Of a DNA stretch of 9,932 nucleotides, positions 5,654 through 9,932 are shown one piece after another; positions within the stretch are counted from its first letter, which is position 1; each line of letters begins with the position of its first letter. The position numbers were made by a program, and so were the translations under genes. The notes under the pieces are model-generated. The model did no database searches. It had not been told where the DNA came from and worked only from the letters and a program-made list of their open reading frames with translations. Origin of the DNA: Pseudomonadota bacterium (lineage in GTDB: Bacteria > Pseudomonadota > Alphaproteobacteria > Caulobacterales > Caulobacteraceae); NCBI GenBank assembly GCA_023451375.1, contig JAEXZS010000006.1, positions 1 to 9,932 of the forward strand. The letters run 5' to 3'.

Positions 5654-5928
5654 TGGCGTCGCGGTCCGAAGACCGCCCCGAGGGTTGGGACCTGCCTGTG
5701 GCCCAGGCGCTTGCGGAGCCGGTCCTGATGGCCGGCATGCCGCGGAACTACGCCATCGCCATGGGCACCATCGCCGTCGTGCTGGGACTGGCGCTGCGCA
5801 TCTGGTGGCTCGGTCTTCTGTGGTGGGCGGTCGCCCACGCCATCGGCCTCTGGGCCGCGCGGTCGGATCGGCGCTTCTTCGACGTTCTGCGGCGCCATCT
5901 GGCCCTGCCGGGCCATCTGGACGGGTGA
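5653..5928 (+). CDS. trbD: TrbD, VirB3-family inner membrane protein (91 aa)
   Basis: This is a small membrane protein that works with the TrbE ATPase in pilus biogenesis. The cytoplasmic N-terminus has the family-like VAQALAEPVLMAGMPRN (16-32), corresponding to the P-x-x-x-x-G-x-P region of VirB3. It is followed by two close hydrophobic segments (about 33-48 and 50-68, rich in Trp) and a basic tail with RRFFDVLRRH (73-82). The length agrees with the usual 90-105 residues. It starts in the overlap with the trbC stop and ends 6 bases before trbE. Confidence 0.9.
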   Translation: MASRSEDRPEGWDLPVAQALAEPVLMAGMPRNYAIAMGTIAVVLGLALRIWWLGLLWWAVAHAIGLWAARSDRRFFDVLRRHLALPGHLDG

Positions 5929-5934
5929 GGGGCG

Positions 5935-8358
5935 ATGCGGTTTCTCGACGAATACCGGCGCCGGCCCGCAGCGCTCGCGGACCACCTGCCCTGGGCGGCC
6001 CTCGTGGCCCCCGGCGTCGTCCTTAACAAGGACGGCTCCTTCCTGGCGGGCTTCCGCTTCCGCGGACCGGACCTGGAATCCTCCACCGAGGAGGAGTTGA
6101 TGGCGGTCCGCGCGCGCCTGAACAACGCCCTGCGCCGGCTGGGCACCGGTTGGTGCCTTCACGTCGAGGCGCACCGCCGGGCCGCAGCGCCCTATCCGCA
6201 AAGCGACTTCGACCTCGGCGTCGCCTGGCTGCTCGACGAGGAGCGCCGCAGCCGGTTCGAGACCGCCGACCCGGCCTTCGAGACCGACCACCGGCTGGCG
6301 CTGACCTGGCTTCCGCCCGCCGATGAGACCCGACGCCTTGAGCGCTGGCTGTTCGACGGTCTGGCCAGGAGCGGCGCCGACTGGCGGGTGGCGCTCGACG
6401 CCTTCATCCGGGAGGCGGACGCGGTGTTCGACCTCCTGTCGGACGGCCTGCCGGAAATCCGCCGGCTCGATGACGCCGGTCTCCTCTCCTGGCTGCATGA
6501 CTGCGTATCCCCCCGATCCTTCGAGGTCCGCCCGCCGGAGACGCCGATGTTCCTGGACGGCTGGCTGGCGGACGCGGACCTGACCGGAGGGATCGCGCCC
6601 AGGCTCGGCGACCGGTGGCTCAAGGTCGTCTCGGTGCGCGGGCTGCCGTCCGTCACCCGGCCGGGTCTGCTCGACGCGCTGGGCGCCCTCCCGTTCGACT
6701 ACCGCTGGACCGCGCGCTGGATCGGGCTCGAGAAGCCCGAGGCCGAGCGCGAGATCGTCAAGCTGCGCAAGCGCTGGTTCGCCAAGCGCAAGGGCGTCGG
6801 CGTGCTGCTGCGCGAGGCCATCACCAAGGAGGAGGTGCCGCTTCTCGACACCGACGCCGCGTCCAAGACCGAAGAGTGCGACGGCGCGCTCGCCGCGCTA
6901 GGCGCGGAAAGCTGCGCCTTCGGCTATCTGACGCTGACGGTCTCCGTTCTCGATGCGAGCGAGGAGGGCGCGACGGCCAAGGCCCGCGCGATCGAGGCCG
7001 CGCTCAACGCCCAGGGTCTGATGGCGCGCATCGAAGACCTCAACGCCGTGGAGGCCTGGCTCGGATCGATGCCGGGCGAACCCTACGCGGACGTCCGCCG
7101 GCCGCTGGTGTCCACCCTCAACCTCGCCGACCTGCTGCCGATCTCGGCCGTCTGGGCGGGGCCGTCGGAAGACGCCTGCCTCGACGGCCCGCCCTTGGCC
7201 ACGGCGCGCACGACCGGATCGACGCCGTTTCGCCTCGCGCTGCACGTCGGGGACGTCGGCCATGCGATGGTCGTGGGACCGACCGGCTCGGGAAAGTCCG
7301 CGCTGCTGGCCTTCCTCGCCCTGCAATGGTTCCGGTATCCGGACGCGCGCGTGGTCTTTTTCGACAAGGGGCGCTCCGCGCGAGCCGCCACTCTGGCGGC
7401 CGGCGGGCGCTGGCGCGCGATGGAGCCAGGCGCGGGTCTCTCGCTGCAGCCGCTGGTGGGGATCGATCGCGACGATGCGCGCGCCTGGGCCTCGGAATGG
7501 CTGGCCGAGACGGTGCGGTTGGCCGGGCTGGAGCCCACTCCGCGCGTGCGGGAGGAAATCTGGGCGGCCCTCGCCGCCCTGGCCGACGCGCCGGTTCCCC
7601 AACGGACGCTGACCGTCTTCTGCGCCCTAGTGCAGGATCGCGCCGTCGCCGCCGCCCTCGAACCCCTCACGCTGAAGGGACCGCACGGCGCCCTGTTGGA
7701 CGGGGAGGGTGCGGCGTTGGGGACGAGCCGGTTCGACACCTTCGAGCTCGAAACGCTGATGGCCACGCCGTCGGCGGTGGCCCCGGTGCTCTCGGCCCTG
7801 TTCCGGGAGCTCGAGCAGGGGTTCGACGGACGGCCGACCCTGCTGATCCTGGACGAAGCCTGGCTGTTCCTGGGCGAGACGGCCTTCGCGGCGAAGATCC
7901 GGGAATGGCTGAAGACTCTGCGCAAGAAGCGGGTGGCGGTGGTGTTCGCCACCCAGAGCCTCGACGACGTGGCCGCGTCCGCCATCGCCGCCAGCCTGAT
8001 CGAGAGCTGCCCGACCCAGGTGTTCCTGCCGAACCCGCGCGCCATGGAGCCGTCTTCGGCCGAGCTCTATCGGGGCTTCGGATTGAACCGGCGCCAGCTG
8101 GAGCTGATCGCCTTCGCCCCGCCCAAGCGGTCCTACTACTGGCGGCAGCCTCGGGGCCGTCGGCTGTTCGACCTGCGCCTGACGGGCGTGGCCCTGGCCC
8201 TGTGCGGCGCCGGGACGCCCGAGGACCAGACCCTCATCGACGACGTCCTGGCCCGATCCGGCGAGGCCGCCTTCGCCCGCGAATTCCTCAAAGCCAAGGG
8301 AGTGCAGAATGTGGATTCCGTTCTCGACGCCTTCGACCCGCCGCTCGCGGCGGAATAG
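5935..8358 (+). CDS. trbE: TrbE, VirB4-family conjugation ATPase (807 aa)
   Basis: This is the large ATPase of the secretion channel, which energises pilin extraction and transfer at the inner membrane. The N-terminal CagE/TrbE/VirB domain covers about residues 20-400. The C-terminal ATPase domain has Walker A GPTGSGKS (448-455), a following VVFFDKGRS (473-481) typical of TrbE, Walker B LLILDEAW (636-643) and the FATQSLDD motif (671-678). The length matches the roughly 800-850 residues usual for the family, with no frameshift seen. GAGGGGCG directly precedes the ATG. The last 50 bases overlap the start of trbJ in another frame. The antisense and +1 frames are also open over long stretches because of the high GC, but only this frame carries recognisable domains. 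Confidence 0.95.
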   Translation: MRFLDEYRRRPAALADHLPWAALVAPGVVLNKDGSFLAGFRFRGPDLESSTEEELMAVRARLNNALRRLGTGWCLHVEAHRRAAAPYPQSDFDLGVAWLLDEERRSRFETADPAFETDHRLALTWLPPADETRRLERWLFDGLARSGADWRVALDAFIREADAVFDLLSDGLPEIRRLDDAGLLSWLHDCVSPRSFEVRPPETPMFLDGWLADADLTGGIAPRLGDRWLKVVSVRGLPSVTRPGLLDALGALPFDYRWTARWIGLEKPEAEREIVKLRKRWFAKRKGVGVLLREAITKEEVPLLDTDAASKTEECDGALAALGAESCAFGYLTLTVSVLDASEEGATAKARAIEAALNAQGLMARIEDLNAVEAWLGSMPGEPYADVRRPLVSTLNLADLLPISAVWAGPSEDACLDGPPLATARTTGSTPFRLALHVGDVGHAMVVGPTGSGKSALLAFLALQWFRYPDARVVFFDKGRSARAATLAAGGRWRAMEPGAGLSLQPLVGIDRDDARAWASEWLAETVRLAGLEPTPRVREEIWAALAALADAPVPQRTLTVFCALVQDRAVAAALEPLTLKGPHGALLDGEGAALGTSRFDTFELETLMATPSAVAPVLSALFRELEQGFDGRPTLLILDEAWLFLGETAFAAKIREWLKTLRKKRVAVVFATQSLDDVAASAIAASLIESCPTQVFLPNPRAMEPSSAELYRGFGLNRRQLELIAFAPPKRSYYWRQPRGRRLFDLRLTGVALALCGAGTPEDQTLIDDVLARSGEAAFAREFLKAKGVQNVDSVLDAFDPPLAAE

Positions 8359-9049
8359 GACGACGGGCCTGGCCGTCGCCGGCCTCCTCGTGCTGGCGTC
8401 GCCGGTTCCGGCCGGCGCCCAGCAGGTGGTGTTCGACCCGCGCAACCACCTGGAGAACGCGCTGCAGGCCGCCCGCCAGCTGGAGAGCCTCGCCAACGAG
8501 GCCCGCAGCCTGGCCGCCTCGCCCTACAGCCATCTGGCGGGCAGCAGCCAGTCGCTGCGGGACATGGCCGAGCTGGCGCGCACGGCGCGCGGGCTGGCGA
8601 CCTCGGTCAGCGGTCTGGAGCGCCAGTTCGAGACCTACTACCCCGACGATCTGGCCGGCGCGGACGTGCTGCGCCTTCTGGAGCAGAGCGGAGCGCGAAC
8701 CGCGAACGCCCGGCGCACCGCCGAGGATCTGGCGCGGACGGCGGCGGAACTGGAACGGCTGGGCGGGACCCGCGACGCCCGGGTGGCCGGTGCGCTCGGC
8801 GCCAGTCAGTCGGCTGCGGGACAGACCGCGGCCGTGCAATCGACCAATCAGCTGCTCGCGGTTCTGGCCGAGGACCTGGCGGCCCTGCGGACCCTGATGC
8901 TGGCCCAGTCGCGGCTGATGCCGGAGGCCACGGCGCGGGAGGCGGCCGACCGCGCCTCCGGCGAAGCGGCCCGCCGCCAACGCTGGGCCGGCGCGGGCGC
9001 GGTCCCCGTCGCGCCGTCCTTCGATCCGTTCGCCCGCGCCCGGGACTGA
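8309..9049 (+). CDS. trbJ: TrbJ, VirB5-like secreted transfer protein (246 aa)
   Basis: This is a periplasmic or pilus-associated component of trb systems, the functional counterpart of VirB5. The N-terminus has a signal peptide: a basic stretch RRSRRNR (11-17), hydrophobic core (20-30) and PAGA (34-37) before a likely cleavage at 37/38. The mature part starts QQVVFDPRNHLENALQAARQ, a clear TrbJ motif, and is mostly helical with repeated Ala/Arg/Leu heptads (about 45-210). The ATG lies 50 bases inside trbE and is preceded by AAGGGAG at good distance; no later start would keep the signal peptide. The gene ends 5 bases before the trbL ATG. In IncP plasmids trbK, an entry-exclusion lipoprotein gene, follows trbJ; here it is absent. 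Confidence 0.9.
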   Translation: MWIPFSTPSTRRSRRNRTTGLAVAGLLVLASPVPAGAQQVVFDPRNHLENALQAARQLESLANEARSLAASPYSHLAGSSQSLRDMAELARTARGLATSVSGLERQFETYYPDDLAGADVLRLLEQSGARTANARRTAEDLARTAAELERLGGTRDARVAGALGASQSAAGQTAAVQSTNQLLAVLAEDLAALRTLMLAQSRLMPEATAREAADRASGEAARRQRWAGAGAVPVAPSFDPFARARD

Positions 9050-9054
9050 TCGTC

Positions 9055-9932
9055 ATGGCCCCGGTCAGCATGGACACGCCCAACGATCTGATGGTGGTGT
9101 TCTCGAACACCGTCTCGGCGGGCTTCGACACCCTGTCCGGCGCCGTCAACGGCGTGTTCGGCCTGTTGATCGTGCTGGTCGTGGCCCTCACCGGAATCCA
9201 GTGGGCGCTTTCCTCCAACCGGGAGGTGCTGGCCGCCGGCTTCGGCAAGGTGCTGCTCATCGGCGTCTTCGCCTGGCTGATCAACGACTGGCAGGCTTTA
9301 TCGGAGACGATCTACGCCGGCTTCCTGGAGCTGGGCCTCGTCGCCGGAGGCGGTTCGCTGTCTCGGGCCGAGTTCCTCAACCCCGGGGCCGTGCTCCAGC
9401 AGGGCTGGGAGATCGTCAAGGCGTTGGGCGAGACCCCGGCGCCGGTCGACAACCCCCTGGACGTGGTCGGCAACATGGCCGACGCCCTGATCCTGGGCTT
9501 GGCCATGATCGGCATCCTGCTCGCCTTCGCCATCCTTGCTCTGCAGATCATCGTCTCTCTGCTGGAGTTCAAGATCGTCACCCTGGGCGGCTTCATCCTC
9601 CTGCCGTTCGGCATCTGGTCGAAATCCGCCTTCCTGGCCGAAAGGCCGCTCGGCTACGTCGTCTCCTCCGGCCTCAAGGTCCTGGCCCTCGCCATCGTCG
9701 TTTCGGGGGCGCGGACCGTATTCGATCAGCTCCAGCCCTCGACCAACCCGGACATCTACGAGGCCCTCACCATCCTCGTCGCATCGATGCTCCTGGCGAT
9801 GCTGGCGATGTTCATCCCGAACCTCGCTTCCGCCCTCGTGACCGGGGGCCCGGCGCTGGGGGCGGGCGGCGCCCTGACCGGCGCGCTCGCCGTCGGTGGG
9901 GCCGGGGCCCTGGGCGCGGCCGGGATCGCGGG
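9055..9932 (+). CDS. trbL: TrbL, VirB6-family polytopic membrane protein (partial, 3' end outside)
   Basis: This is an inner membrane channel component of the type IV secretion system. The frame is open from the ATG at 9055 to the end of the window (292 full codons), so the C-terminus is missing. Hydrophobic segments lie at about 32-50, 62-77, 143-169, 173-188, 203-217 and 237-258. Between them are LLEFKIVTLGGFILLPFGIW (169-188), a highly typical TrbL stretch, and FIPNLASALVTGGPALGAG (253-271), after which the protein becomes Gly/Ala-rich, as TrbL proteins do. No strong Shine-Dalgarno is present; the start is 5 bases after the trbJ stop and may rely on coupling. The ATG at 9070 (codon 6) is an alternative start. 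Confidence 0.92.
   Translation, partial: MAPVSMDTPNDLMVVFSNTVSAGFDTLSGAVNGVFGLLIVLVVALTGIQWALSSNREVLAAGFGKVLLIGVFAWLINDWQALSETIYAGFLELGLVAGGGSLSRAEFLNPGAVLQQGWEIVKALGETPAPVDNPLDVVGNMADALILGLAMIGILLAFAILALQIIVSLLEFKIVTLGGFILLPFGIWSKSAFLAERPLGYVVSSGLKVLALAIVVSGARTVFDQLQPSTNPDIYEALTILVASMLLAMLAMFIPNLASALVTGGPALGAGGALTGALAVGGAGALGAAGIA

Noticed and set aside
5251..6498. Minus-strand open frame of about 415 codons antisense to trbC, trbD and trbE
   Set aside because: It is a product of high GC on the complement of real trb genes; composition is Gln/Arg/Pro-rich without any motif.
6615..8897. Plus-strand open frame of about 760 codons inside trbE and trbJ
   Set aside because: It is the +1 shadow of trbE; Arg/Gly-rich with no ATPase motif, whereas the trbE frame has all expected motifs.

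Overview
The window is GC-rich DNA (genes roughly 65-72% GC by eye) from what is most likely an alphaproteobacterium, plausibly of the Caulobacterales (Caulobacter, Brevundimonas or Phenylobacterium type). That placement is an inference from the GC bias, the style of the trb genes and the zucinodin-like leader of a lasso peptide precursor; no ribosomal or housekeeping marker is present. The window looks like part of an integrative conjugative element or plasmid. It holds the coupling protein and the first part of a trb (P-type) type IV secretion system. No relaxase, integrase, att site, tRNA or insertion sequence is visible.

Left part (1-960, minus strand). An XRE-type regulator (474-959, TTG start with a strong ribosome binding site) is followed by a 40-codon gene (259-381). 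I read this small gene as a lasso peptide precursor: its leader contains a G-x-A-K-x-L-T-R motif and glutamates sit at ring-closing distance. A perfect 12-bp hairpin (226-253) lies just downstream, where lasso clusters often have one between precursor and enzyme genes. Next comes a short frame (30-206) whose first 28 residues resemble the start of a lasso B protein (RiPP recognition element), after which the match is lost. This looks like a decayed or rearranged lasso cluster, or one whose remainder lies beyond base 1. Nearly the same inverted repeat, TTCGCC-N8-GGCGA, occurs upstream of both the precursor (399-424) and the XRE gene (994-1011), suggesting one shared regulator.

Centre (1157-5063, plus strand). 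A GntR-type regulator overlaps traG (VirD4-like coupling ATPase) by ATGA. A ribbon-helix-helix protein and trbB (VirB11-like ATPase) follow with overlaps or minimal gaps, so the four genes read as one transcription unit.

AT-rich island (about 5084-5332). At about 40% GC it breaks the trb genes in two. It carries AAGTC-like repeats spaced 10-12 bp, a palindrome over a consensus -35 box, and a small leader stem-loop, and probably serves as the promoter/operator of the second trb unit.

Right part (5333-9932, plus strand). trbC (pilin), trbD, trbE (VirB4-like ATPase), trbJ and trbL (truncated by the window end) follow with overlaps or short gaps. No trbK lies between trbJ and trbL. TraG would pass substrate to the channel, TrbB and TrbE would power pilus assembly and transport, and TrbC, TrbD, TrbJ and TrbL form the pilus and membrane parts.
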